Translations under genes and position numbers: made by a program | Part shown: piece after piece, positions 53,306 to 64,000 of the stretch | Position numbering within the stretch: position 1 is the first letter of the stretch | How the letters are laid out: every line of letters starts with the position of its first letter | Assembly (NCBI GenBank): GCA_963989385.1 | Contig: OZ022511.1 | Span: 5,766,001-5,830,000 of the forward strand | Direction of reading: 5' to 3' | Source: Ctena decussata | Taxonomy: Eukaryota > Mollusca > Bivalvia > Lucinida > Lucinidae | DNA: 64,000 bases | Notes under the pieces: generated by a model | Database searches by the model: none | Told to the model about the DNA's origin: nothing | What the model saw: only the letters and a program-made list of their open reading frames with translations

Positions 53306-54148
53306 ATATACTGAACAAAAATAAAAACTTGACGGTTTTTATTTCTCAATTCCGGCCAACCTAGCAAATTTGTAATGTATATATGGCTGTTTTCGAGTAA
53401 GACAGACATCTGATTACTTAAATCATGAAAAATTATTGGTAAATGCTTGTCCTGTCCGGAGTTATCTAACTTATTCCTATTTTATTAATTCAGAAAAGAA
53501 CTTTAATTTGCGCATGCGCAGAAGAAAGTTCTTTTGTACGCCATAAACAGTAGTTCCAGTATGCATAGAAAACACTTTAAACGCTTATGGTAATTGTCAC
53601 CACAACCTGAAAATAACGTTTAAAGTTTCAAATCTTTCAGATTATCTCCCTTTGAAATAAACATAGAGAGATTTATGAAATGCCGTATCTTCTATACCAA
53701 TGCATCTTTTTCGTTATTTTCTTCGTGATTAGTTTGCTTGTCTTGCAAACTCAATGTGTTTATTACTAAATTTATTTGAAAGCCATTTCTAAAACTGCCA
53801 TAAAGACTCAAATGTGTAATGGGAATTTCATTGAAACTGAATTCTGACTTCATAATGGCGTGGACTGAGGTTTTTCGTCTGGTCCTTACGGCCTCCTAGT
53901 CGACCGTGCATCGGCATAATTTTAGCTTATGAGTCCATACAGATTGGATTTAATAACGGCAAAGCGTTGCCAACAGATTTTTTTGATTTAAGCAGACTTC
54001 GACGATTTTAAATTTGGTATTTTTTTGGTTTTGAGCATAGAAAACAGAAAAGTACCCTTGTGACGTTTACAATAGCCTCAATTTCGCTGTATCTATGGGA
54101 TCTTGAAATTTGTGTGATTATGATATGACAGAATAATTACATTTTCTT
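53306..54148 (+). repeat. ~850-bp direct duplicate of 63154-64000
   Basis: Homology begins at ATATACTGAACAAAAATAAA in both copies and runs collinearly to TTACATTTTCTT / TTACTTTTTCTT at the window end. Shared landmarks are TTTGCGCATGCGCAGAAGAA, AGATTATCTCCCTTTGAA and GTCGACCGTGCA. TGCGCATGCGCA fits the NRF-1 palindrome in both. No reading frame is conserved, so it is a dispersed repeat. Confidence 0.8.
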
Positions 54149-54710
54149 AAACTAAAAGAATTTTTATGTCTCACTATTTCCCGACTACCATAGGATGAAA
54201 AATAGCGACTGTCAAGTTTTTATTTTTGCTAAGTATAGATTTGAGCAAATCTTACCGTTTCATTGTAAGAATTTACGTAGCATCTCACTTATAATTTGAA
54301 AAGAATCATGATCTATACTGTTTGTCATTCCGTCACAGAATTAAATTATTTGAGAATAAATTATAAGTTTTAGAAAATCCTACCGTTCCAGTGTAAGAAT
54401 TTCACGTAGCGTCTCACTTACAATTTGAGAAGAGCATGGCATACATTGTATGCCATGCTCTCCTCGAACTATAAGTGAGATGACACCATTTATCTGTTAC
54501 CATAGCAAGAATGGAATGAACAACAGTTGGCCATAGTACCTTGTCAGAATGACGTCTTGATGACGTCACTTGGACATCAATATGAACTGTTAGATGTTAG
54601 GTAACAGATATATGACGTCATAGGTTCCGAAGCATGGCAAACAGTGTATGTCATGCTCCGGCAATTTTTCAATGACATTACATACTGAAATTGTTTCAAC
54701 AGAAACTTCA
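54149..54710. other. No gene; hairpins around GCATGGCA words
   Basis: A perfect 28-bp hairpin, GAGCATGGCATACA/TGTATGCCATGCTC, lies at about 54434-54461. AAGCATGGCAAACAGTGTAT with TGTCATGCTCC at 54631-54658 is a looser version. Two diverged copies of AGAATTT(C)ACGTAGC followed by TCTCACTTA lie at 54269 and 54399, so this may be an old foldback. Confidence 0.5.
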
Positions 54711-54933
54711 GGGACCGTATTCATAAAGCCACTTAAGTCGTTGCTATGCTGTTGCTAAGGCTAAATATCTGTAAAGGAGATTCCCTACAACAATGAAATT
54801 TGGTCTGGAGGAACAGTCTTACAAAGTCTGTTCCTCCAGACCAAATTTCATAGTTGTAGCGAATCTCCAACATAGAAATTTACCCTTAGCAACAGCATAG
54901 CAACGACTTAAGTTGTTTTATGAATACGGCCCC
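54711..54933. mobile_element. 223-bp foldback element, copy 2
   Basis: GGGACCGTATTCATAAAGCC and GAATACGGCCCC ends. Same 223-bp length and centre (GGAACAGTCTTACAAAGTCT) as the other copies. Confidence 0.85.
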
Positions 54934-55051
54934 AGATTTTCTCGAACAAATAATTATTCGCAAGTAATTTAATTTCGTGTTCAATGTGTTCAACTTCTAG
55001 AATAATTACAGTGACGGGTAAAGTCTTTTAGGGTGGTTTGCGGTAAAAGCA

Positions 55052-55274
55052 GGGGCCGTATTCATAAAACGACTTAAGTGGTTGCTATGCTGTTGCTAAG
55101 GCTAAATTTCTTTGAAGGAGATTCCCTACGACTATGAAATTTGCTCTGGAGGAACAGTCTTACAAAGACTGGTCCTCCAGACCAAATTTCATAGTTGTAG
55201 GGAATCTCCTTTATAGATATTTAGCCTTAGCAACCACACAGCAACGACTTAAGTGGCTTTATGAATACGACCCC
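55052..55274. mobile_element. 223-bp foldback element, copy 3
   Basis: GGGGCCGTATTCATAAAACG and TGAATACGACCCC ends, 118 bp after copy 2. A 77-codon plus ORF starting inside is not conserved in the siblings. Confidence 0.85.
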
Positions 55275-56559
55275 AGGAGTTCCTTTCTCAGGCTGGTTTC
55301 CGATTTACTGGATGAACCCACCGAAAGTCTGCCCAAAAACAGCCAGAACACTGAAATCATACAGTAACGGGTGTTAAAGCGCGTTTGTAGAGGCCAAGCA
55401 TACACTGGACGGTATCTGCCCGATGACTGGATATAGAAGCTAACACTATACGTGTCGTAGGTGCAAGAAAAGTCGTATACTTCTTTAAAGTAAATGATCT
55501 ATCCACGGTCTCATTCCAACAATATTGAATTATCAATATACAGATATACAGCATGCTGCATATCTGGATCAATTTATACTACAAGATTTCAAATGATGTA
55601 AGATACACTATTAATCCCTTTTGGAAATTGGATATGGAAGCTCTGTTCCTATGCAAGAATGGTCGTACACTCTTTAGAACATATACCATGGGCAACTATT
55701 TTCCTCAGCCCCGTATAATCTACCTGTAAACGACGATATCGAGTGAGCTTGAAATAGCATTAAATTATATAGGACATTGACAGTTTTTCTCTCTATTTTT
55801 GTGTTCCTTGAATGAAATACGTTGTGTTAGGTCAATAAAGTGCACTTTTTAGGTGCACATAGATATTTTTTCAAACTTTTAAGTCTACATTTAATGCGGT
55901 CGTTTTTTCTCAGATTAACATGGTCATCATTCCCTAATAGTATATAGGGAAAATAGAGAAAATGGGCAAAAAGTTACTCAGTTTTCTACGTTTTTCTTAA
56001 CGCACGGATCTAAAGTCAAACCTGTTGTGTTATCCTAGTACTCTACACTATCTTACAAATCTTTTGATATATCTTTGTAGGAAAATCAAAGAAATATTAG
56101 TGCGGTCTTTTTTACAAACTTAATACTACCCTACTTCCAAAAACTGAATTTTCAGTACCGTGCGTGACTATATCGAGGTGAGGAGAATTGTTGGGGACGT
56201 TTAAAACGCTCTCATTTCAGCATTATTGAGTTATCATACAAAGCCTGCAGTATCTAACCACAAAAATTCTAATGAAGTAAGATAGAGTATTAATACCTTT
56301 TAATGCAATTTCTCTTTTTGTCAGACTATGCATAACGAGGGTGATTGATGTCATCAATATACATTAGAATAGAATCAAAATGCACATTTTATAATTAGAA
56401 ATGATCAGTTTTCATCCCCTTACTTTTAACTTTTTATTTGGAGTTGACTTGTTTTATATATAGGCAATGATTGCGAATTAAATGGAAAACATTGCTAAAA
56501 TGAAAGTCGCGTCAGCTGTACTAACGACTATATTCCTGGCGCTGTTGGTTGTTTGGAAC
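55275..56559. other. No recognisable gene or repeat
   Basis: Nothing recognised beyond short ORFs. Confidence 0.45.
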
Positions 56560-57017
56560 TTATCATGCATCTGCTTCAAAATTCACCTAATAACAGGGGT
56601 ATGATAACATGATGTGATATCATGTCACTGCATGACTGCGCTTGAGCAAATGTTATCAGGCGATGCCTTCAGAAGCGATCTCAGAAGACGATTGGCTATT
56701 ATACTGACGTTGGTCATGATAACAACTTTCGACTGGTGAAAATGACGTCACCGATTTACGTCATAACGCATTGGCGACGTCAGTAAGTTCCAACAAAACT
56801 ACGTTTTTTTTTCTTTTTTCTTTTCTTGAGGCATTGTATGCCTTAAAATCTTTAAATAATCCATGATAATAGAAAACCATGTAAGTGTCTTAAGATATCA
56901 AGTTTATCAGGCTCGACCAGAAACACGTCGGACTGGCTCGGCAAGCCTCGCCATTCCTACGCTGTTTCTGATCTCGCCTGATAAACTTGACATTAAAATA
57001 CACTAACATGGTATTTT
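56560..57017 (-). mobile_element. ~430-bp element with internal palindrome, copy 2
   Basis: Reverse-orientation counterpart of 23387-23806. TTATCATGCATCTGCTTC through GAGATCGCTTCTGAAGGC-type blocks (reversed) to the palindrome centred on GGCTCGGCAAGCCTCGCC. About 35 bp longer, in part from a T-rich insert at 56806-56825. Confidence 0.75.
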
Positions 57018-58597
57018 CTATTTACCCGTTCTTTGAGACAGTATGTCAGTCTATATTGAGTTGTCTCCAAGAGAACGGGAGAAGGAAAAAAAGATATGAC
57101 ACGAGAGAGAAAAATGGCCAAACAAGCCCCACCCGCATCTTGTGTAAGCACAGTAGGGCCTTGCCCTACTATTATCCAAATTACTAGGACGCCCCTCCCT
57201 GAAAGTTACTCAGCACCATCGCCCAACCACGACCACACCCACAGTGAGAATATTGCGCATGTTAGTGTGATGCCAGATAGCACTTCTAAGATATTTTATA
57301 CCGTTTTGTCGTCTGTCTCAAACTATGGTTTAATTACTACCGAAAATCGGTGACTTCAAGTAAATAAACAAGCAGTTTGGTCATTTGTGAAATGGATAAA
57401 AAGGCAATTCAGCTTTAAACAATGCTGCTCTTATGACTAATACATAGCTTTCAGATACGTCTAGACTGAATATATTATTTCAGCTGAATAATTAATATTG
57501 TGGTTACTTTTCTTTACATTTTGATAATTGAATGGTGGCACCTCTATAATTCAAATATTATCTTATGATTTTGCCAGATTTCATACATAAAGTTATAGGT
57601 ACTTTCATGGGTAATTTCATTGATATTTTCATATCTCTGACAATATTTTATAGGTTTGAATTTTTCTTAAGAGAACTGTTTATTCTGACACTTCAGATGA
57701 TCTCATTTCACTTGGCCGGTAATGTCCATATTAAACTTGCGCTTGTTACAGTCAAGCTCCTGCAGAGTCGCGTTTTATAGTCTTCTGACAGTTCTTGTAA
57801 TATATGCTATCAAATACGAGGTTTAGTCAAAAAGTTCTCTTTAGAAATAAGATATTTGCACAGCTTTCTCCAGCGCAATGCAATGTACCGGCACCTGCGA
57901 TTTTTATGCCAAATTCATGTCGTACCAGATGGGCTCTGAGCCAAACACTTCGATTCCATCAAAACCATTTTCGAACAGGAAAGCTCTTCAGATCGAAGTA
58001 TTTTCTTTCAGAAATTTTAATTGCTTAAGACAGTACAGAGAGTTGATTAGACTCCACTGGGCGTGCGTAAACTTTGCAGTTTTACTATTTTCAATCATTA
58101 TACTCTCTGCTTTGCTTATTTGCTTGATGTGACTGTTGCCGCGTGTCGTTTGTTTGAGTGCACGGATGCTGTAAAAAGGCAAGTGCTGTCGTGAATACCG
58201 TGTGCGCCTAACCAGTTGAACCCTCACTGAGAAGGTGGCGGATATAAATTGCAGTGCTGCTGTACTAATACACAATTTAAGATGTCTTTTTGAATGTGCT
58301 ACTTTATAAGGTGTTTCAATCTAATAACAGTGTTATATTAAAGTCGCTGACAGCATATCAGTCAATTTACATCTTAAACTGAAAACATATTATTATGTAA
58401 TAAATAAATGACAGTCTAATAATTACTTTCAAACTTGACAAATGGGTATTTAATGAGCGGGTGCATGACGAATGATAGGGGAACTGAGGGAAAGCTCATC
58501 AAATTCGAAATCCGACAATATCATTTAGGTGTATTTCCGACAAAAATGTCATCCTATTCTTAGTGTTTAAGGCAAATATGTACTCGTTCACGAAAAG
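57018..58597. other. No recognisable gene
   Basis: ORFs up to 95 codons with no domain I can name. TACGAGGTTTAGTCAAAAAG at 57814 resembles a mariner-type terminus but has no inverted partner. Confidence 0.4.
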
Positions 58598-58787
58598 CAG
58601 TCTTGCCATTTTTAGGAGCGGCTGTAGTGTGGTGGATAACACTCCGGACTACCAATCCAGGGATAGAAAGATCGATCCCCCGCTTCTACGGTCTTTCGAA
58701 TTCGACTTTAAACCGAGGTCCCGTCTCCATATGACCTCATTGTTGGTGGGACGTTTAACTCACTCACTCACTCAGTCTTGCCATTTT
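58598..58787 (+). mobile_element. SINE with perfect 15-bp target-site duplication
   Basis: CAGTCTTGCCATTTT occurs at 58598-58612 and 58773-58787, bracketing a 160-bp element (58613-58772). The head has an A-box-like TAGTGTGGTGGATAAC (58625-58640) and a B-box-like AGATCGATCC (58669-58678) at normal spacing. The body is GGTCTTTCG and AAACCGAGGTCCCGTCTCCA, and the 3' tail is ACTCACTCACTCACTC. The intact duplication shows recent LINE-type retrotransposition. A decayed sibling is at 37691-37840. Confidence 0.9.
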
Positions 58788-58810
58788 CATTTTTGGACCC
58801 TTTATTAATC

Positions 58811-58878
58811 GGGGTCAATTCTTGAAAGAAAGACTTTGCTCCTCCAGGAGCAAAGTCTTTCTTTTAAGAATAGACCCC
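58811..58878. repeat. Short hairpin element, AAGACTTTGCTCC type
   Basis: GGGGTCAATTCTTGAAAGAA pairs with TTCTTTTAAGAATAGACCCC. The core GACTTTGCTCCT/AGGAGCAAAGTC is perfect. 68 bp, family member of 25764-25836. Confidence 0.8.
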
Positions 58879-59599
58879 CTTTAAGAAGAACTTTATCCTG
58901 CAAGGGAAAAAAAAGAAGAATGAAAGTTGTTTCCCTTTGGTTTGTAAAAATGGCGGGAAAAAAGCATGGAGGTGTGCCCATTGACTTTACACTTTAAATC
59001 GCCTCACGAGAAACATGTATCTTATAGCATGTGCAAACAAACGCACAAGCACATGACCCTGTCCAGCTAAACTTTATTCCATAATAGCACCACCAAGCCG
59101 ACTCTTAATTAGGACACAAGAGACCAATGTAACAATTTGCCAGAATAGTAACGCCCATGCCAGTTCTAGAAGTAGAAATTTGCAGGAATGTGGAAAGATT
59201 ATGTCCGACTTGTCCTACTTGTCCCGTTTGACTCTGGACAAGTGAGAAATTTCAGTTTACTTGCCCTGGGACAAGTATTCAAGGTGTCATCAGTGGAAGT
59301 ATTTGATGATAATTTTCAAACATATGTCGTGGGTTCCTATTAGAATCGCCTATTTATTCTTACCGGTGCCCGCAACATATTTTATAATTAAAAACTTTTT
59401 GACAGTTTGCCGAACACTATCAACAAACCTTCCTCTATTCATAACCTTCCTCTATTCATTATTTATTATTCGTTCTTTATTTCATGTATGCCTTTTTTCT
59501 GGGCAAGTAAATATTTGTTAGGACAAGTTAATTTTGTCTTTTTACCTGCTCTAGTTCTATGTCGAGCGATGGACTACAAACATTAATGGTCTGCTGAAT
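58879..59599. other. No gene; short GGACAAGT repeats
   Basis: ACTTGTCC/GGACAAGT words recur at about 59209, 59218, 59234, 59267 and 59521. Otherwise nothing recognised. Confidence 0.45.
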
Positions 59600-59845
59600 A
59601 GGGTTCTCCACGCCTGTGCATTGTATTTTTAACATTTTATTCAAGTTTATGATATCGAAAGTAGATCATTATTGTTATGATCCAATTCATGTTTCAAAAC
59701 TTATTATGTAAAACACAATTATTTTTCATTGGTTTGAAGTTGGCTGTACAAGGTCTTTAACAATGATCATACTATGGTGAGAAGCTTGCAGCGATACCTC
59801 GTGATAAAATAGTACATGCTGTCAGAGCAATGGGGTCTTTAATCA
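59600..59845 (+). repeat. Dispersed repeat D1, copy 3 (partial)
   Basis: CTCCACGCCTGTGCATTGTA, ATATCGAAAGTAGATCATT, GAGAAGCTTGCAGCGAT and AGAGCAATGGGGTCTTTAA match copy 2, ending 40 bp before the target site of the 2-kb transposon. Confidence 0.65.
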
Positions 59846-60374
59846 AGGGCATACCAACTCTAGCTATTTGAAAAAAATGCACTAGTATCTGTCAGAGAGT
59901 GTTTTTTTCCCCTTTCCCCCCGGAAAAATGGCTATAGGAAGGACGACTATATAGTGGATTGTCCGGACCTCATAAAGCCACTTTTCCCCCATAGTCCTTT
60001 TTCCCCCATCGGGAAATTGGCTATTAGTGAATTTGGTATGGCTATTGGTATTTTGCGGATGGAACCAAACGAAACGGAATGGAACAGAGCCATTTTACGG
60101 AATTAATCGCATGGGAAATGTATCAGTACTTCAAGGGAGGTGATAAACGTGATTATTAAAAAAAATCAATTTGCAAATTTAGCAACCGTATTTTTATAAT
60201 AATCAATAATTACTTATTTAAGGAACGAAGAGGCTGGGATTTTTCCCATCGCAGATATTTATATACGTATACATACGCATGCAAGCTAAAAGGAAGTTGT
60301 ACGAAAGGGCGCTTTGTCCACGATGTTTGATCTGGTAGGAAGTTTAGTACATTGAAAATAATAATCGGACGTGT

Positions 60375-60450
60375 GTTTCGATAGGAGTCGAGCCCACGAC
60401 TTCTGCATGAAAAGCGAACACTAGTCCAGACACTCCGCTGCGCGCACGCA
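60375..60450 (-). other. tRNA-like Pol III promoter segment
   Basis: On the minus strand GCGCGCAGCGGAGTGTCTGG resembles an A box and GGGCTCGACTCC, about 40 bases on, resembles a B box. The cloverleaf cannot be completed convincingly, so I take it as the head of a tRNA-derived SINE captured in the 2-kb transposon, not a functional tRNA. Confidence 0.5.
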
Positions 60451-60885
60451 CAGATGAACGCTTGTACAAACACAAAATTATACAAAGAACTTCTATGGTT
60501 AAGGCGTGAATTTTCCCCATGATAAAAAAGTTATACGGATCACTGACTTTTGCTTTGCATTTTTGACTATGACATGTAGCTTGCATGACAAATGAATTTT
60601 CAAATGTTTGTGTCTATGCAAAGTACGTTAAACATACGTTGACGTTGACGTCATTGTTGAGATAAATTGTAAATTATCCTCAAACTGATCGTTGAAATAA
60701 TGAAGTATTGTATACATTTCACCCTTTTTTTGACTTACATTACTTACATAGCAGACAACACTGGATAATTTTGACTATAAATATGTGACCTTGACCTCAT
60801 TTCAAGGTCATGGTACACAATATAATCCTTGAAGATCACAGTGCTACTGTTGACCATTCTTCTTCTTTGGCTTACTGAGTATCGT

Positions 60886-60994
60886 TTCCCCCCCCCCCCC
60901 CCCCCCCCGTGACCCAGCTTCCCACTCATATATATTGCGTACTTGGATCACATAAGTCCGCTGCATGAAGGAAATGCTGGGTCATGGGGGGGAA
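60886..60994. repeat. C21 run with inverted CCAGC/GCTGGGTCA hairpin
   Basis: C-run at 60888-60908 followed by GTGACCCAGCTTCC, which pairs with GGAAATGCTGGGTCATGGGG about 70 bp later. It looks like a small foldback nested in the transposon. Confidence 0.6.
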
Positions 60995-61884
60995 AGTACT
61001 TGTACCTTAATTATAGTGAAGCGTTCTATTTTGGCCGTTTTGACCGGAAGTGTAACTATGGTTTTGCATGTTTAAATGCCAGTCTGGCGTAACAAGAAGA
61101 AAATCATTGCTTTGTATTGTTATATGCGTGTATTTAGCATGCATTTATGACAAAAATGTATGGAATGAATGACTGGTTTCAATACTTTTATTACCTCAAA
61201 AGATGAGGTATGCGAAAACCTTGAATTTATGGTAGGGAGGGTCAGAATGGATTATCTCCCCATGTCTTTGGGTCTGAATCACAAATGATCTGATTTCATA
61301 CGGTTTACATATTTGTGGAAACTCTGCTAAGAAAACTTTGCACACTTTATACTTTTGAAAATTCGGACCTGTCGCGCCGGTCTAATGGGGAAAATCCTCG
61401 CCTTAATCATAGAAGTCCTTTATGCACACAACCACGTACACTCATAGCCGTTTTCGGGCTAATATGAAAAAGAAAAATGCCTGCCTGTTTTCCCCAAAAC
61501 AAAAATAAGACAGACTGGATAGACACAAGTATGCGGTTCTAGCATCTGTAATCAATCGAGATTTTAGGACAGATACTCGTATTTCTGTTTCAGTTATAAA
61601 CCTCACTATTATAATTGGAGAAGGAGCAAATTCCATTATGTAGCGTGTTTTCCTGCAATCATATTACCAGGGGGAAAATCCACTATAGAGGGGAAAAACG
61701 GCTATGCAAAAACACGTATAGTAGATTTTCCCCGGGGAAAATTAGCTATATAGTCATATTTCCGGGGCGGAAATTCTACTATATAGCCATTTTTCCGGTG
61801 GGAAATTCTACCATGGAAAAATCATAGCCATTTTTCCGGGGGGAAAAACTACTAGGGGGGGAAAAGCTACTCTCTGACAGTATC

Positions 61885-62709
61885 TACTCCATTTTTTTAT
61901 TATCGATCTGGCCGCTTGCCCAGGATATAAATGTCAGCAGAAAACGGGTGTTTTTTGAATCAGGGAAGGGTAAGACAGCGACAAGAGAAGGATGGGCTCC
62001 GCCTTTCATATGTTGTGCTCAAGATACAGTTTCTAGCCTCCGCTACCCCTACGACCACTGGGCTACGGGAAACCTTCCATTTACTACTTCTCAAAGGGTT
62101 TTTTTCCCATTTTTTATTTTGTTATTGGTCATCGAATTAGAATGCAACCGCTACCTTTGAGATAACATGGATATTTACTTTCATTTCATTAACCAGTCGA
62201 CATGATGTCTAGGTGTAACGGTCTCTTTAACCTTGCTACTATCTGTTAAGATGGGTAATTGTGGCATACCATTGTAAAAATCGAATTGGTAAACAAGCTA
62301 TTTAAAATCATACTATTACTTGATATCAGTTTCTAAGTTCAAAAGTTGCTGTTGCATAACATATATCATGGGTATTCTAAAGCAAATTTTATCATTAAGA
62401 TAATAAATCTAAATGCAATACTATCACATCTTAGCCACCAACTTTGAAAGCATTTTGCAGTTTGATATAAACAACATTAAATCGTGTCGTATTCACGGAT
62501 CGATTCAAGTGCACCTTTGTGCGTGTGAGAATGTTCGAGGTTTATTTATTAAAGTTTTGAACGATGCGTAGAATGGGCGATATTCAGGCTTCCACGAGAC
62601 TTAATACTCAAGGTAACGTAGTATGCCGCACACTAAAATATATGTGCATGAAACGTTTTCAAGTATACGCACAATGTCAAAACAACGTTTTAGCAACGTC
62701 ACTTAAGGA
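61885..62709. other. No gene; weak dispersed repeat
   Basis: Positions 61970-62080 resemble 41085-41210 (see there). Nothing else recognised. Confidence 0.4.
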
Positions 62710-62857
62710 ATGAATTTCAATTTTCTGATGTTTATCGAAGTATAAACTAAATTGGGTCGCGTGCAAAGTAAGTGAACCCCGAAGCGGTTCATGTAAACTT
62801 TGCTAGCGACCAAATGTAGTTTATACTTCGATAAACACCGGAAAAATGAAGTTCAGT
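62710..62857. repeat. Foldback element (TTTATCGAAGTATAAACTA arms)
   Basis: TGTTTATCGAAGTATAAACT at 62729 and AGTTTATACTTCGATAAACA ending at 62837 are perfect inverted arms, extended by weaker pairing to 62710 and 62857. TTATCAAAGTATAAACTACA at 63074 is a third, partial arm copy. Confidence 0.75.
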
Positions 62858-63153
62858 GCTTATATTTACATTTTCTATCAATTTTTTCACCACAAATTTG
62901 CGTTTAGGGCTACAGTTGAAGCAGAAAAAACATTTATACGCAGTTTTTTTCTAATGAAAGCGGAAACAGCGTAAACGACGTAACAACGGCGTCATAACAT
63001 CGCCTACGTCCAATCAGATTGGAGAACCGTTGTTTATTTTGACGTCACTTAACGTCGCATGAACCGATGTAGTTATCAAAGTATAAACTACATTACGTTC
63101 TAATGGTTAGCCATAGGGTGTTTTAATAATTGCACGGATAAAGTAAATAATTT
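62858..63153. other. No recognisable gene
   Basis: Contains several ACGTCA/GACGTC words (62967-63060) and the extra arm copy at 63074. It may belong to a longer version of the preceding foldback. Confidence 0.4.
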
Positions 63154-64000
63154 AATATACTGAACAAAAATAAAAACTTGACGGTTTTTGTTTCTAAATT
63201 CCGGCCAACCTAGCAATTATGTAACGTATATATTGATGTTTTCGCATTGCACAGACGTCTGGTTACTTAAATCGTGGAAAATGGTTGGTTTATTTTTGTC
63301 CTATCCAGAGTTATCTAAATTAGTCCTATTTTAATAATTCCGACCAGAACGGTTAATTTGCGCATGCGCAGAAGAAAGTTTTCTTGTACGCAATTAACAG
63401 TAAATCCAGTACGCACAGAAAACACTTTAAACGGATATGTTAATTGTAATCTTAATCTGTAAATAACGTTTAAAGATTCAGAACTTTCAGATTATCTCCC
63501 TTTGAATTAAACATATAGAGACTTTTGAGATGCCGTAGTTTCTATACCAGAGCGTCTTTTTTATTAATGTCTTCGAGATTTGTTGGATTGTCTTGCAAAC
63601 TCAATGTCTGAATTACTAAATTTATTTGAAAGCCATTTCTTAAACTGCCATAAAGACTTTATTGTGTAATGGGAATTCCATTGAAACAGAATTTCTGACT
63701 TTATAATGGTGTGAACTGAGGGTTTTCGCCTGGTCCTAACAGCCCCTTCGTCGACCGTGCAGCGGCATAATTTTAGCTAATGGGTCCATACATATTAGGT
63801 TTAATAATGGAAAGGCATTGCCCACAGAATTTTTATCATTTAAGCAGACTTTAACGATTTTGAATTCTGTAATTGTTCGGTTTTGAGCATAGAAAACAGA
63901 ATAATACCCTCTAGACGTTTATAATAGCCTCAATAATGCTGTATCTGAGGAATCTTGGATTTTATATGACTATCATATCACAAAATGATTACTTTTTCTT
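63154..64000 (+). repeat. ~850-bp direct duplicate of 53306-54148, running off the window
   Basis: Collinear with the 53-kb copy from ATATACTGAACAAAAATAAA onward, with scattered substitutions and small indels. The true right end is not visible. Confidence 0.8.

Larger units (their letters stand above)
59885..61884. mobile_element. ~2-kb terminal-inverted-repeat transposon with 5-bp target-site duplication
   Basis: GTATC at 59885-59889 and 61880-61884 flanks an element whose ends are TGTCAGAGAG (59890) and CTCTCTGACA (to 61879). Inside each end is a cluster of irregular TTTTCCCC and GGCTATAG/CTATATAG words (59900-60030; 61650-61865) in inverted orientation; CCCCCCGGAAAAATGGCTAT is shared almost exactly. 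The interior (60.03-61.65 kb) holds a tRNA-like segment, a C21 run, a GCTGGGTCA hairpin and no transposase ORF. It is a non-autonomous DNA transposon. The superfamily is unknown to me; the 5-bp duplication and complex subterminal repeats are the clues. Confidence 0.75.

Noticed and set aside
57814..57850. Mariner terminus (TACGAGG start)
   Set aside because: No inverted partner or transposase remnant was found within reach; similar words at 28252 are also single.
60375..60450. Functional tRNA gene
   Set aside because: A- and B-box-like words are present, but I could not pair a full acceptor stem or a clean anticodon stem.

Overview
This window looks like repeat-rich intergenic or intronic DNA of a marine invertebrate, most likely a heterodont bivalve mollusc. 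The sequence is AT-rich, has no operons or dense ORFs, and is full of foldback (MITE-like) elements, tRNA-derived SINEs, minisatellites and homopolymer runs. The abundant ~235-bp foldback family with TGAGCCGCGACACGA ends and the element opening with CTCACCTGAG plus GTCC repeats resemble families I remember from clams and mussels. The placement rests on memory, not a search. I see no intact host gene. The only host-like coding traces are a truncated class A GPCR fragment (minus strand, ~33 kb) and a frameshifted minus-strand coding remnant of unknown function at 35.2-35.6 kb.

Layout. 0-10 kb: a reverse-transcriptase (RT) tail at 713-946, a 274-bp palindrome (2104-2377), the first copies of several dispersed families (645-bp element, 223-bp foldback, TA-flanked MITE) and the first TGAGCC foldback. 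10-30 kb: a three-module mollusc-type element (11266-12530), a minus-strand SINE (13434-13676), nested foldbacks around 19-20 kb, two palindromic-motif arrays ending in CTGCTGGG, a perfect 130-bp tandem duplication (28586-28845) and a promoter-like motif cluster (29860-30185). 30-40 kb: a ~1.7-kb minisatellite of ~58-bp units, the GPCR fragment, an inverted duplication shared with 44 kb, and a decayed RT-bearing retroelement on the minus strand (38.0-39.8 kb). 40-52 kb: more foldbacks and the main element of the window, a tyrosine-recombinase (DIRS-order) retrotransposon at 45055-50607. 52-64 kb: tandem mollusc-type repeats, an ~850-bp direct duplication (53.3 and 63.15 kb), a SINE with a perfect 15-bp target-site duplication (58.6 kb) and a ~2-kb terminal-inverted-repeat transposon with a 5-bp target-site duplication (59890-61879).

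The most notable object is the 45055-50607 element. It has the split-direct-repeat order A1-body-B1-A2-B2. The 182-bp A pair and the 68-bp B pair are each identical, while RT, RNase H and recombinase remnants between them carry many stops, frameshifts, A-tract expansions and a damaged RT active site. Fresh termini around a dead body suggest recent mobilisation in trans. Most other features are non-autonomous elements, so the window is mainly a record of parasites using other elements' enzymes.
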